Shown here piece after piece: positions 11,340 through 23,929 of a DNA stretch of 64,000 bases (its first letter is position 1; each line of letters begins with the position of its first letter). The stretch lies in NCBI GenBank assembly GCA_015698045.1, contig BLAL01000053.1, forward strand, positions 498,501 through 562,500. The letters are read 5' to 3'. Below the pieces are notes generated by a model that was given only the letters and a program-made list of their open reading frames with translations, did not search any database and was not told where the DNA came from. The position numbers and the translations under genes are program-made. Source of the DNA: Rhizophagus clarus (Eukaryota; Glomeromycota; Glomeromycetes; Glomerales; Glomeraceae).

Positions 11340-14300
11340 CCTTTTTTTGTTTTCATTACTTAGTGATCCAGTTTTTTCTAAAAATTTTAATATGCCCTTA
11401 ATATTTATATTATTGTCTATTTTAATAAAGTTGATAAAAATGCTTTATAAAACTATACTGTACTGAATATGTAAGTCAATCAAAAGAATAAATCAATAAT
11501 TTTAACAAAATATTTGATAATAATAATAATCTATAGTATCCCATATTTTAAATACAATCCAAATTTATGAATAAAATTAACACTTTCATATTTATTGCCT
11601 TAAATACTAATCTGTATCTTTAACATTAAACTATTTTACTATTATAATTTTATTAATATATTAATCAATGGTACTTATTTTAATATTTAATACTTCATCT
11701 TCCTCTTCAACTCACAAATCACAATATAGTTATGAAATTGCATAGTAAATAAAAAATTTTCCTTTTTCTCTTTAAGAGAAAATTCAAAGAATCTCATGTA
11801 AATGAGTTTAAAGACATTTAACACTTATCTATCCAATTATAGTTATCATTATACACAATTATAAAATGTCATATAGTATGTAAAATTCTTTCTTAAAAAT
11901 TGTTATATCATAATTTTAGATTTTTCAAATTGTTAAAGTAACAACTGAAATCATTAAACCATACTTCAACAATTAAATATAGAAATGTAAATAATGCTAG
12001 ATATCCACAAAATTTTACAAAAGATATTTTAATATCAGTTCTGTTTTATGTTATCTCATTGTTTTTATTGTTTTATTAACATTATTGACAACACTCTCAG
12101 AGACAAATATTAGTTAAATAAAAAAGCTGGGATGTAATAAGGAGTTAAACAATATAAAAATTTTTAATCAATTGAAAAAAATTATATATCTAAAAATTAA
12201 GTTAAAAATTAAAAAATCATTATTACATAATTTTTGGGATGGGTCAAATTTCCAATTTCCATTTCTTGTGCTTATATTTTTCTACATTGACTTTTCCAAT
12301 TTATGTACAAAATTCATAATTTTTTTTCTCTGTTAATTCTAAAAGCATCATAAATAACCCCTCAATTTATAAAATAAACAATAGAGCAAAAATTTGAATA
12401 ATTCAATTTCAACAAAAAAAAAACTTATTTTTTATTAAATGCAGTTTATATAAACTGTAATAAATCAAAATAGTTGACAGCCTGACCATTATTATTACAC
12501 ATCATTTTTTTTAGAATACTTTTTAAATATAGAAGTAACAAAAAAAATAATGATCAGGATGGTTCATTAGTAATAATGATACTTAACGATTGGATTAATG
12601 AATTTTAAAATATCAAAAGCTTTAATTTGTTCTGACAAATAGTTTAACATTGTATAATTTAAAGTTTTGGGATAAATAAAGTTTTAATATAATGACAAGA
12701 AAATTTTTTTTTGAATCTATTCAATTTGTTTTTCAATTAAATAAATAATCTTGAACGTAAATAAATAATTCATTAATGAATAATCATCCAATGCGATTAG
12801 CAATTCAAAGACATCTTCACCAGATTGTTTGGTTGAATTGCAATAGCATATTTGAATCAAGTACACCAATGTAAGTATATCTTATCATGTAAGAAATATT
12901 TCATTACATTATTTTTTTTTTTAATAAATATATATTTTGATTTTGATAAGAATATTAAAATTAAAAACATTTGATGTAATGTTGTTCATTAAACATGATC
13001 ATATCATTTTTCTTAGTAATTTAATTATATAAGAGAGCACTTTTGAAATAAGGGAGACTTGCGCATAAAATTACTGAATGTGCCTGAAATTTTCATTTTC
13101 ACCGACTCTAATAATATTATTATAACCATTAGCATCATTTTAAGATTAACGAAAGGTCCTTCGAAAGATTAGAATAAAAAATGGTCATTTCAAGGATTAA
13201 AATTGAAAATAAAAGTACAAGAAACACAAAGTTCAATAAAGAATTAATACAGGAATAAATATTGATGATTGATGACCTCTTGTATCATTTTTAGACAACG
13301 CCCTCAGATTAGTTAACTTCATAATTAATTAGCTTTTAGAATAAATTCTAATTAGATTTGTTTTCCAACTGATGATATCTTTTTCTCGGATGCTGGTAAC
13401 TGTCTTTTTATATACCAATTGAAGTATTTAGACTACAAAATTATTTGATAATAAATGATCATAAACCGTGGAACAAATTCCGTTTATAACGTTTGCTTGA
13501 AATCTTGATCGATTTTTTTTTTTAAAAAAAAAATCTCAAAAAAAAAATATCTTGTTAAAAAAACTATGGAAATCCCTCGTTACCAACTTTCTAATAGAAT
13601 TTGAAACAAAAAAAAATCAAATATTTGCATAACTAAGCTTTTTGATAATTTGTTGCAGAGTAGTAATAATTGATTAGCATGGTGGTTCATTTAGTTGTAT
13701 ATCCATTGTGTCTAACTGTCTGTAAGACATCATTAGTCCCAAGCACAATTCTGATTAAATGACTAACAGCAAATATGAAATTTATATGGTTAAAATGGTA
13801 TAGCTTCCTATGTGTATTTGTTATCAGGGAGATTACTGGCGATTTGTATGCAGATTGTTATATTGCGCTAACACGCTTTCTTGTTTACTGCCATATTTTT
13901 GGCATTTCAACGTAATGGATAACACCGGACTCTTCACTTGAGAAAATTTTGTAAGCTAGAGCAACGATCATGATAAGAAATATCAGTTTGAAATTTTAAT
14001 TATTTGTACCAAATGGTTCGAATTTGTCGAATTCGGCTTAAAGATAAATTATACAGGATGTCATAACTCGACACGAAACTTTGAGGAAAATAATACACAA
14101 CGTAAATATAAATGATTAAGCAGATCGCAAGAACCCTGAAATATACACAGTATGTAGAATCAAAAATTACTTAGTCATCATATGAGGCAAGTTTCCGGAG
14201 TCCTAAAAACACTGTATACAATTGTAGTGGCGTTATTGCATAATGGTCTATTTAACAGAGTTATATATTATTCTCATTGCCCAAATTGACCTGACCTTTT

Positions 14301-14480
14301 CGCACCTAACATTGATTTTTATTTTTTTTTTTCAATTATATTAATCATCCGATATTTGTATTATAAAATAATAATGCATGCAATTGTTTTTTTATAGTCC
14401 CGTTAGAAATAAATTTGTGATTATAAATTGATTTTTTTTATTTAGAAAAAGTACTGTGGCGTAGTCAGAATGCAGTAAAA
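11340..14480. other. Intergenic, strongly AT-rich
   Basis: No supported gene across about 3.1 kb. An imperfect inverted pair lies at about 12478-12500 (agcctgaccattatta) and 12543-12562 (aataatgatcaggatgg), and a T/A foldback at about 13511-13530. These are small and I could not define an element around them. Confidence 0.5.
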
Positions 14481-14490
14481 TCAATTCCCC

Positions 14491-16476
14491 TTATTTATTA
14501 AATGTATCTCTCTCTCTAAAACATAAATAATAATAATAATACTTATGTTTTTTTTTTGATTTTAACTTAACAGATGAAGGGTTTGAAGGATAACTAAACA
14601 ATTTGAATGTAATTCCTCCAATAAGAACAATACCTAACATAACTCCATAGTAAACGTCAAGATTATTTGCTTTAATAAATCCCATTCTAGGCCCAACGGG
14701 TGCCCATTCTTTTAAAAAGTCATCATTAACATATTCTTCTAAACCACTACTATGTAAAATGTATTCAATTAAATCCGCAGCTTTATATTTTCTTTTACTG
14801 TTGATTTTGGTTGAAACTTCCAATCTCTTTAAATTTTTCTTTATCTTCTTATCTTTTAATAACATACTCATCTTATTTAGAATATCATTAACACCCAAAG
14901 ACAATTTATCTAACGTTAATACTACACCAGCTGATTTTAATTTTTGAGCATTACCCATCTGGTCGCCACCAAAAGGTAATACTAGCATAGGAGTACCAGT
15001 ATACAGAGATTCATGAGCACTTCCTGCGCCTCCATGACTAAAAAATAATTTTGTATTAACATGATTAAGTACAGCGAATTGTGGTGCAAACTTTGCGATA
15101 TGGATATGTGGATGTTTATTATTTAATAATGGTAAAGTTTGCATTTAATGTGGGATAAATTCTTCCTTTGATGTTCGAGATAGTGCCCAAATTAACCATC
15201 AACTAATTTTTTGTAGACTGTTTCAACAAGTGATTGCAAAATTTTGTTGTTATTCTCGGTAGATGCGTAGAAACGTGCCAAAAGCAACATATAAAACTCA
15301 TTTGTGTGAATTTATGAAATCAGAGAGTTCAGGTGTAAGCGGAGGATATTCTTCTGGTAATACTGGTCCAGTTCCCTATTAATATAAAGACAAGGAAATT
15401 TAGTTATGTAATTTATTAAATTTTTTATTATTATAAATATAAAAGACGACAATTACCTGAACATTCGGTGGTAAAGGTTACGGTAACTTTAAGAAAAAAA
15501 AATGATTATGGTTTTTTGAAAAATAATTTGAAAAAGTCATAAACTTTATTATATTTATTATAAAAAAAAATTACCTCATAGCCGAAATAAGTATCAATCA
15601 AAGCTAAGGAAACTTTTGGCACTTTTCCTGAAACTGTTTTTATATTCATTTGTTCTCTTATGTTATTCAATTGACGTCCCAAAGGCTCAAGCTCATAAGC
15701 TATTTGCAAATGTTATATTATAGTACATCTAAACCTCTCGAAAAACGATTTATTTTCTAATGAGATGTTACATCCGTACAACGGATCAGATTTTTACGGC
15801 ACAGGATCTATGACTAATTTTTTTAATTGATTTTTCTATTAGAAGAAGAGAATAAATTTGATTATTTATAATTAATTGAATTAACAAAGTCAAAGCAACA
15901 ACTGGTTTCTTTAAATTGTGTGCAATATCTATACAAGCTTCATTTATCAGAACGTCACAAAAGAATAAATCAATATTATATTCTTTAGCAACATACTTTA
16001 TGTAACTTTGTAGTCATTTATGCTCGATTCCGAAATTTTTGTCAATGCTCTATAATCAAAGTCTCTATGAATATTTACATGTTTCAATCCTTTGAGAAGC
16101 CACTGAGGTCCCAACGTAACTTGTTTTAGGTCATGGTACTCCGATGATCTAAATATTGACGGAGAATATAAGTAGAAACAAGCTTAGAAACTTGGATGTA
16201 CTGTATAACCGATTCAAAAACACGTCAAATAAAAAAAAAGACGCTTACATTATAACCTCTTTCAATTAATATAGCAGTGATATCTAACATTGGTTTTACA
16301 TGACTTCTTCCACCAACATAAGAGCCAAACAAAATATTTTTAGGTACTCCCGAACGATCAAAATCAACTTTTCTAGGAATATAATTTTGTGTCGTCGCAG
16401 TATTAACATTGACGTAAAAAACGAGATTCAATAAGAAGAGTATCAATAATAATAAAATAGGTTTTCTTTTAATCAC
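14491..16476 (-). pseudogene. UDP-glycosyltransferase, dead tandem copy
   Basis: Copy of the intact UGT at 18873-20901, colinear with it. Exon 1 (16249-16476) is well conserved, but the start codon is GTG where the intact copy has ATG. Exon 2 has lost its 5' part and carries a frameshift with a TAA near 16013. The intron 2 donor is deleted. Exon 3 has Tyr-to-stop and Gln-to-stop changes (near 15798 and 15720). The last exon has several stops between 15144 and 15340, then a clean open frame 14491-15144 that keeps the donor-binding signature HGGAGSAHESLYTG, PFGGDQMGN and the C-terminal anchor. Its end has drifted into a Lys/Tyr-rich tail encoded by a simple repeat. I infer loss of function after duplication. 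Confidence 0.85.
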
Positions 16477-16784
16477 AGTTATTTAATTGATAATTTTATT
16501 TGAATGTAATAAATTTTCAATTTTTAATCGTAGGAATGCAATCCTTCCTTATATAAGTATTTTTTTTTTTTTCTCTTACTTTACGTTGACCAATTTCAGA
16601 AAAACGAGATTTTATAAATAGTAATCATAGCGTGTACATTATTCCATTTATGTAATAGAAGATTAGAAAATTATTTAATGTTTCATATTTTGTCAAGTCG
16701 AATGGTGCACGAAAAGGAAAAAATGATCGACATGATTGATGCTAAACATTTTGAAAAATTCCGATTTGTCGATTTAAACTTTTG

Positions 16785-17208
16785 TTTTTTGTGCCAGGTT
16801 CGTGGCGCAGCAAACGAATTGTGGCGCAACAAAAATCATAAGAAAAAAATTTTTTAATAACATATACCTCAAAAATTATTAGGTAAATGTAATTTTGCCT
16901 GCTCTTCAAGTTTACTTAGAGAGACAAATGCGATTTTAAATATCATTATTGACTTATTTAACAAAAACCTTTCTTCCGCGAAATCCATTTTTGGAAATGA
17001 TCGACAAAGACGATAGAATCAATCATTTATATGTAAAGTCAAAATCGGTATTAAAAACCTTCTTCCAAATACTAAGTAAACTTGCAGAACAAGCGAAATT
17101 ACATCTACAGTACAAGTTTGAAAACTTTATGCTCAAGAAAAAAACTCTTAAATGATTAAATGATGTTTTTTTAAATTTGCTGAGCCACGAACCTGGCACA
17201 CAAAAAAG
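16785..17208. mobile_element. TIR element (MITE) in the copy-1 UGT promoter flank
   Basis: Left end ttttttgtgccaggttcgtg and right end cacgaacctggcacacaaaa are inverted repeats of about 25-30 bp (left continues gcgcagcaaa, right begins tttgctgag). Internal DNA of about 370 bp has no transposase. The element is absent from the corresponding position of the second duplicate, so it inserted after the duplication. A clear target-site duplication is not visible because both flanks are T/A tracts. Confidence 0.6.
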
Positions 17209-17349
17209 GGGTGCATAGTTAATATACATACACATATAAAATTGTAATAATTTTTGTTGATTGCTATAGCTATAATAAGTAATGTACATAAAAATAGCAT
17301 GATTATATATACATTCATTGTATTATGGCTTTTCTAAACGACTTTTCTT

Positions 17350-17362
17350 AAAAAAAAAAAAA

Positions 17363-17394
<32 letters not shown>

Positions 17395-17396
17395 AA
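17350..17396. repeat. (GAAA)n microsatellite after poly-A
   Basis: About eight tandem gaaa units following an A tract. Confidence 0.9.
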
Positions 17397-18738
17397 CTCA
17401 TATATAATTAGTAATCTCATGTTAACTTCAGACAGTATTGAAACTAAAGAAGGACGTTTCATATTTACATGCAGAGTTGGGACTTGTTTCTTATAAATTA
17501 TTAAATTAATTAAATTAATTATTCAATAATCATTATATCAATCACTGTAATAAGTATATCTTATCGATAATTTTTTTTTTTAGGTTTTCTCGATTTATTT
17601 TGTCTACGAACTTTTGGAAAATAAGGCTTCAATTTTTTTTTCTCGTATTTAAATACGAGAAAATTACATGAAACGTAATTTAATTTTAAGTGAAGTTTTT
17701 GGTATAAAGAAGTTTGGTTTATTGTAATCGGGCACGCTACTGTTAGCATTCGCACGAAGATTTTTTTATTTTGTAAAACAAAAAAAAAACTATCATAAAA
17801 TTTTGGTAGTTATTTTTAGAATAAGATCATGAACGATAAAATGTTATTAAAATCATCTATTTTGTGTATATTTAATATATTTAGTCGATATTTGTCCGTT
17901 CATTCATAAAGTTAATTTATTGTTTATTTTGTTTATTTTGACAATCGATAAATCTATTCGGATTTTGCCGACATTTTGTTTCAAAAATAGGAATTCTTTT
18001 TCTACGATGATTATGTGTTTCTTGTAATAATCGCCAGTTTTTATACCCTAAAAAAAATTTATCAAACGTCGAATAAGGTTACTAATATAGTTAGCTGCAA
18101 AAGACGGTACAGGACCGTACGGTTAAATGAATGTGCAGCAAAACGAACCACAAGTCGGGAAAATTTCGGTACATCCAATTTATCCAATTACAAAATTTGT
18201 ATTTGAAGTGATTATCGTAGTACAGCACATAGAAAAGAAATATTACACACGGTACAAGTCGAAGTGATCGTTAACATTTTTGTGGTTGTCGATCTTAATA
18301 CAAATTTTCGCTCAAATGTATCCATATATTTTAAAAAATGGGAGTTTACTAATAATAATGGTTCGAATTCTTTTGAGTGGCTAAATATTGGAACTTTATG
18401 TTGCCAAGATAATAAAAAGAAACAAAAGTTCATAAATAACGTTATTTCATAATGTTACATTGTTGAATAAATATGACGCAATTACCGTTGATCAAATTAA
18501 TCTACTAATTCTCAAACTTGATAGTATTCATTTTACATTTCTATGTATAACTTTCCTTCAGAAATCGTCTTGATATTGAAAGTTTGACAAAATTTTTTAT
18601 ACTTAGCGCACATTTTTATAAGATAAGTAAAAATATTTATTTAAAATAATAAAATAATAATGATTATCAGTTATAGCATATTTTATCGTATTTCGCGTTT
18701 GAAATTATTTAAAATGTGAATTGATTAATATTTGCTAA

Positions 18739-18856
18739 TACTAAAATTTATTTATACATATATAATATATTTATATTTACTAAAATTTATTTATACATAT
18801 ATAATACTATATTTATATTTACTAAAATTTATACATATATAATATATTTATATTTA
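18739..18856. repeat. Three-copy tandem repeat, ~41 bp unit
   Basis: The unit tactaaaatttatttatac followed by atatataatatatttatat repeats three times with small deletions. It ends about 17 bp beyond the stop codon of the intact UGT and would lie in its 3' UTR or terminator region. Confidence 0.75.
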
Positions 18857-18872
18857 AAACAAAAATAATAAT

Positions 18873-20901
18873 TTATGCTTTTTTTGATTTTACTACAGTA
18901 AACGAAGGGGTTGAAGTATAACTACTAAACAATTTGAAAATAATTCCTCCAATAAGTACAAGAACAATACCTAATATAACTCCATAAACGTCAAGATTAT
19001 TTGCTTTAATAAATCCCATTCTAGGCCCAGCGGGTGCCCATTCATTTAAAAAGTCATCATTAACATATTCTTCTAAACCACTACTATGTAAAATATATTC
19101 AATTAAATCCGCAGCTCTATATTTTCTTTTACTGTTGATTTTGGTTAAAACTTCCAATCTCTTTAAATTTTTCTTTACCTTATCATCTTCTAATAAAATA
19201 CTCATTTTATTTAAAATATCATTAACATCCAAATACAATTTATTTAACGTTAATGCTACACCAGCTGATTTTAATTTTTGAGCATTACCCATCTGGTCGC
19301 CACCAAAAGGTAACGTTAACATAGGAGTACCAGTATATAGAGATTCATGAATACTTCCCGCACCCGCGTGATTTAAAAATAATTTTGTATTGGTATGATT
19401 AAGTATAGCGAATTGTGGTGCAAACTTTATAATGTGAATATGTGGGTGTTCATTATTTAAGATTGGTAAAGTTTGAATTTGCGTGCCATCGGTTAAGTTT
19501 AATGTTGAATAGAAACTATCTTTTGATGTCATAACTAATGGCCAAATTACACCATCAACCATTTTTTTGTTAATTGCTTCAACAAGTGATTGTAAAATTT
19601 TGTTGTTATTCTCTGTGGTTGTGAAATAACGTGTACCAAAAGCAACATACAAAACTCGTTTGCGTGAATTTATAAAGTCAGAGAGTTCAGGTGTAAGAGG
19701 AGGATATTCTTTTGGTAATACTGGTCCAATTTCCTATTAATATAAAAAAATGAGAAATTTTAATTTTTGTAATTTGTAATTTTGATAAATTACTTATTGG
19801 TATAAATTATAAAAGACGATAATTACTTGAATATTTGGTGGTAAAGTTTGCGGTATCTTTAAGAGAAAAAAAAACGATCATTATTTTTTAAAATAATTTT
19901 GAACAGGTCATTAAATTATTATATTTATTATAAATAAATTACCTCAAACCCGAAAAAAGTATCAATCAAAGCTAAGGAAACTTTTGATTGTGATTTTATA
20001 TTCAATCGTCTTCTTATATCATTTAATTGGTTCACAGAAGGCTTCAACGTATAACCTATTATTAAAGGTTGTATTGCAGCACACCAAAACCTCTCGAAAA
20101 ATGATTTATTTTCTAATTCGACGTCACATCCGAAAAACGGATCAGATTTATATGGTACAGGACCCATAACTAAAAATATTAAAAAAAGAATTTTTAGTTT
20201 TAATGTGGTTTTGTACTATTTAAAAAAAAAAAAAAATTATTTATAATTAATTAATTACGTTGAATGGTCGTAGTAAAAGCAATAACGGGTTTCTTTAGAT
20301 TATTAGCAGCATCTATGCAAGCTTCATTTATAAAAACGTCACAAAAGAATAAGTCAATATTATATTCTTTAGCAACATTCTTATATTTTTCATAATTATT
20401 CTTATAGTCATTTATGCTTAAATCCATAATATGTGGCAATAATCTATAATCAAATACTTCATCAATTTTAAATTTATTTGAACTATTCAAATTTAGTTCA
20501 GCATTTCTTAACGTAATTTGTTTTAAACCCGGGTACTCCGATGAAGGTTCATATCTTCCACTTGTTAATGACGTTACCTATATATTGACGGAAAATATAA
20601 GTAGAAACAAGCTTAGAAACTTGGATGTATAGCCGATTCAAAAACACGTCAAATAAAAAAAAAAGACTCTTACATTATAACCTCTCTCAATTAATATAGC
20701 AACAACATCTAACATTGGTTTCACATGACTTCTTCCGCCAGCATAAGAGCCAACCAAAATATTTTTAGGTATTCCCGAACGATCAAAATTAATTTTTCTA
20801 GGAATATAATTTTGTGTCGTCGCAGTAGTAACATTGACGTAAAAGACGAGATTTAATAAGAAGAGTATCAATAATAATAAAATAGGTTTTCTTTTAATCA
20901 T
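18873..20901 (-). CDS. UDP-glycosyltransferase (UGT), ER membrane
   Basis: Transfers a sugar from a UDP-sugar to a small acceptor; the acceptor cannot be read from sequence. Five exons on the minus strand: 20674-20901, 20259-20577, 19943-20169, a 30-nt micro-exon 19827-19856, and 18873-19733. They give 1665 nt, 554 aa, with all introns GT-AG and phases consistent. Residues 6-22 are a hydrophobic signal peptide. The UDP-binding signature lies in the last exon: FAPQFAILNH, then H390 in HAGAGSIHESLYTGTP, and PFGGDQ ending at 414-415. One membrane segment follows (about 518-537) and the tail ends KSKKA, which fits a KxKxx ER-retrieval signal. This is the GT1 type-I membrane UGT layout with the catalytic part in the lumen. 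The neighbouring copy at 14491 is dead. Confidence 0.88.
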
Positions 20902-20976
20902 TTTATTTAATTGTTATTTGATTGATATTTTATTTGATTCTTGACGGAAGTGAATTTTAATTGCAATATTATTTCT

Positions 20977-20984
20977 TTATATAA
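20977..20984 (-). promoter_or_regulatory. TATA-box candidate for the intact UGT
   Basis: TATATAAA on the minus strand, about 76 bp before the ATG at 20901. The same ttatataag element is kept in the copy-1 flank near 16550. Confidence 0.4.
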
Positions 20985-22036
20985 GTATTTCTTCTTTTTT
21001 TTTTATTTACTTTTAATGTTGCCCATTTTAGAACTATCATTGAAAAAATACGAATTCTTATAAATAGTAATCATGACACGTATTCTATTCTAATTATGTA
21101 ATACCAGACAAAGATAATTCATCTCTTTTAACAACTATCAGCATTATGATCATGATCTCATGATCAAATTAGCCCTTATCATTAAAAGTTTAGTAATGCT
21201 GATCATTCTTGAAAAAATTTACCGATTTGACGAAAAAGATATGCAAAAAAAGAATACAACATTGGATAGACGATTACAAATAAACACTAAAATAACATAA
21301 TTGTAGCATTAATATTGTTATCTTTTCTAGAAGTTTTCTTAAAATATATAAATGTATATATTATATATGGTTAGTAATCTCAACCCTGTAAAAAAAGTGC
21401 ACCAAAACGGGCTAATCATTTTAGAATTTTCACAAATTTTTGAATGAATAGCCCGTTTAGTACAAATTTAGCACAAACATTCTTATAGGTCAACGATTGG
21501 TTGCAAAATTAAAACAAATAGAGAAACGAAGATGGGGCTTGTTCCGGAACTTGTTCCTTATAAATTTTTAAATTAATTTATTCAATAATTTCCATTTATT
21601 GATGATCATTGTAAAAATATATCATAGATGAATAAAAAAAACTTTTTTTATTTTTCTTCTCGTTTTGTAATATGGAGAAATTACATGAAACGTAATTTAA
21701 TTTTAAATAATGGTTCTTCGGTATAAAAGTTGAGTTTATTATAATCCTTCACATGAATTTTATTTAAGTTTATTTTTTTTTTTAAAAAAAATAAATAAGA
21801 ATCATCCACAGTAAATGCAAATCATATCCCAATTTTTGTGGTTTTTTTTTTTAGAATAATTTTATAAATTTATTTTCTGTATTGATTCATAGGATATTAG
21901 TCAGCACTCTCTGTTATCAATAAATTATTATTTTATTCACTGTGTATTTTTTTTTTTTGATAATCAGTTTATTCAAAAATACGATCATCATTTATATCAC
22001 GTTTTTTTATGATACATACTAAGCCAATTTTATCAT

Positions 22037-22112
22037 AACAATATCAACAAGCTATAACAATATCAACAAGCAATAACAATACCAACAAGCATTAACAATA
22101 CCAACAAGCATC
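22037..22112. repeat. Four tandem 19-bp repeats
   Basis: Four contiguous copies of aacaata(t/c)caacaagc followed by tat, aat, att and atc. Exactly periodic at 19 bp. Confidence 0.9.
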
Positions 22113-22743
22113 AAATAAGATTTGGCTAAGAGATGCCAAGAACTGCTGTACACTAACCAGATCTGCATATTGTTTATACTGATGTGACACATCCATACAT
22201 AATTGGCTTTAGATTGAGGTATGAATTTTGAGTTAAATTTTATTGGTGTATTTGAGGTACAAAAAAATTAAAATTTTTTGGTCCATTTATGACTGTACAC
22301 TACAAATTTGGTGACTTAAATTGTCAAATCTTGACATGACGGACAAATTTTTCCGATCAAAAAATAAAAATCAAATTGCCGGACATAAATTTTACGGTGG
22401 TACAGCCGAGTTGGTCAACGTTTATGAAAAAATTATGAAACAATCGTCAAATACGCTAATACTATTTTTTAATGATTTCGAGATTTCGATATTCGATTAA
22501 TCATATAATAATTATTTTTAACGGCACAAAATTTAAATTAACTTAAAAAGGTTTTATGTGTTGAATAAGTTAATACCCAAATATGTCTTTGTGTTTCAAT
22601 AAATTTCAATCGCGTGTTGATCTATTTTTTGATAACCGATAATTCCGATGATTTTTACTGTGACGCAGTTCAAATTAACCCGATAAAATATATTTTGAAA
22701 ATATTTTTTTTGATATACATATTATTTTAAAGGTAAGAGATTA

Positions 22744-23362
22744 CGATCGGCTCGCCTTATAACGAATTTTTTGTCCGTAAGGATAGGGGCTTCGTTATAA
22801 GAAAATTCGTTAACATAATGGGAAAATTTAGGTATCAGCTGGGAAATTTGGTATATTGCACTCTACAAAACATATGTTACATAGAACATCAGGACCCCGA
22901 ACAATATATAAATAGGTAACAAATTTTTGGCAAAAATTTACTATTAGCTCTACGCATTTTTTTCAGGGCCGGAATTATGATAATGTCAGTCAGTTACTAA
23001 ATAAAGTAATATATTTCTGACCAACGTTATCAAAATCTATCTAAATAAGGAAAGATTTTCATAATTATTTTGGCCTATTCTACGCATTATTTTCTGTTAC
23101 CTATTTCGGGGTCCTAGAACATCCGTTGTATATAAAAGAAAAAAAAAATTACCGTAGGCATAAAAAAAAATTCGTTTTAATTCGTCATTTAATATACAGT
23201 TATTATAACAGTCCATAGATTTTATTATAGTACGTTATACCGGTATAACATTTAATTAGTAATACTCTGTATAATGAGAGTTTTTTATATGGTGCTATGA
23301 TAAAAATTCGTTTTACTGTAAATTTCGGTATAACGCGAGTTCGTCATAAAGCGAGCCGACTG
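22744..23362. mobile_element. Tigger/pogo-like non-autonomous TIR element
   Basis: The left end (c)gatcggctcgccttataac and the reverse complement of the right end cagtcggctcgctttatgac are near-identical TIRs, flanked by TA on both sides (22742-22743 and 23363-23364). TA target sites and a CAG-type terminus fit the Tc1/mariner superfamily, Tigger/pogo branch, by known convention. Length 619 bp, of which 225 bp (plus an 8-bp duplication) is a later insertion at 22891-23115. No transposase. Confidence 0.7.
22891..23115. mobile_element. hAT-like MITE nested in the Tigger-like element
   Basis: Perfect terminal inverted 10-mers aggaccccga / tcggggtcct continue into aaataggtaaca on both arms (left arm has a short insertion). 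A perfect 8-bp target-site duplication, agaacatc, lies at 22883-22890 and 23116-23123. Eight-bp duplications are the hAT hallmark. 225 bp, no coding capacity. Confidence 0.85.
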
Positions 23363-23548
23363 TATCCAATCTATGCTATATGACTGAAAAAATTCCTCTG
23401 TATAAATGATCATGAACTGTGTAATTTCCACAGAAAATGTGATGTTCATGTGATTTTGACGCTATTTTCATTAGAATAATATTAAACTCGGTAAATTTTT
23501 GTTTATAAAAAATATATTTCCTTGTACCTTATCAATAATGAAATACCG

Positions 23549-23677
23549 TATTTGACCGTTATTAAGCACCCTTTTTTTGCATTTAATGCCGGCCAAAGTC
23601 ATTATAATTCTGACCAAAATCGACATAATTCGGGCCAAGGGTTCTTATTTTCGGGGTGCTAATAACGATCAAATTTA
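23549..23677. mobile_element. Short TIR element, about 130 bp
   Basis: Left arm tttgaccgttattaagcacc and right arm ggtgctaataacgatcaaa are inverted copies with two small differences. The interior holds ggccaaagtcattataattc and related gaatta motifs. The target-site duplication is unclear. Confidence 0.55.
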
Positions 23678-23756
23678 GCAAGGAAAATTTATCTGACGGA
23701 ATTGTTTTCTTGAGAATAAGCTATAGTATAATATTACCACCAGTGTTGTCATGGGA

Positions 23757-23821
23757 CACTGACACGGATGGACAGTCCCAGATTGGAGTCCGATCTGGGA
23801 CTGTCCAATGTCCGTGTCCGT
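23757..23821. repeat. Foldback: perfect 14-bp stem, extended imperfectly
   Basis: ggacagtcccagat (23770-23783) pairs with atctgggactgtcc (23793-23806) around a 9-nt loop, and gacacggat/atgtccgtgtc extends the stem. It may be one end of another element cut short by the MITE at 23930. The open frames across it on both strands are artefacts. Confidence 0.6.
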
Positions 23822-23929
23822 GTATCCGTATGGGTAACGGATTGCGGATACCCATTTTGTCATTTCCATGGATACGTTATTTTATATGGATAATCTGTGG
23901 ATAATCCGCGGATAATCCTTATATAACGC

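Larger units (their letters stand above)
14491..17990. repeat. Segmental tandem duplication, copy 1 (dead UGT plus 5' flank)
   Basis: Direct duplicate of about 18873-21990. Similarity covers the whole UGT gene and continues through the upstream flank: the TATA region (ttatataagtatttt), ataaatagtaatcat, and tacatgaaacgtaattta at 17667 versus 21684. Copy 1 contains a private TIR element at 16785-17208 and a (GAAA)n tract. Confidence 0.75.
18873..21990. repeat. Segmental tandem duplication, copy 2 (intact UGT plus 5' flank)
   Basis: Partner of the block at about 14491-17990, in direct orientation and offset by about 4.4 kb at the gene. Similarity fades near 21980. A short inverted pair at 21407-21417 (aaaacgggcta) and 21446-21456 (tagcccgttta) occurs only in this copy. 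Confidence 0.75.

Noticed and set aside
14020..14045. ggttcgaa-like tRNA B-box candidates here and near 18360
   Set aside because: No A-box at the right distance and no cloverleaf could be drawn.
17023..17289. 88-codon minus-strand ORF and its plus-strand partner at 16949
   Set aside because: Both lie within or across the end of the TIR element at 16785-17208 and show no coding character.
23656..23904. Open frames on both strands over the 23.7-23.9 kb foldback
   Set aside because: The two strands encode near-mirror peptides because the DNA is an inverted repeat; not genes.
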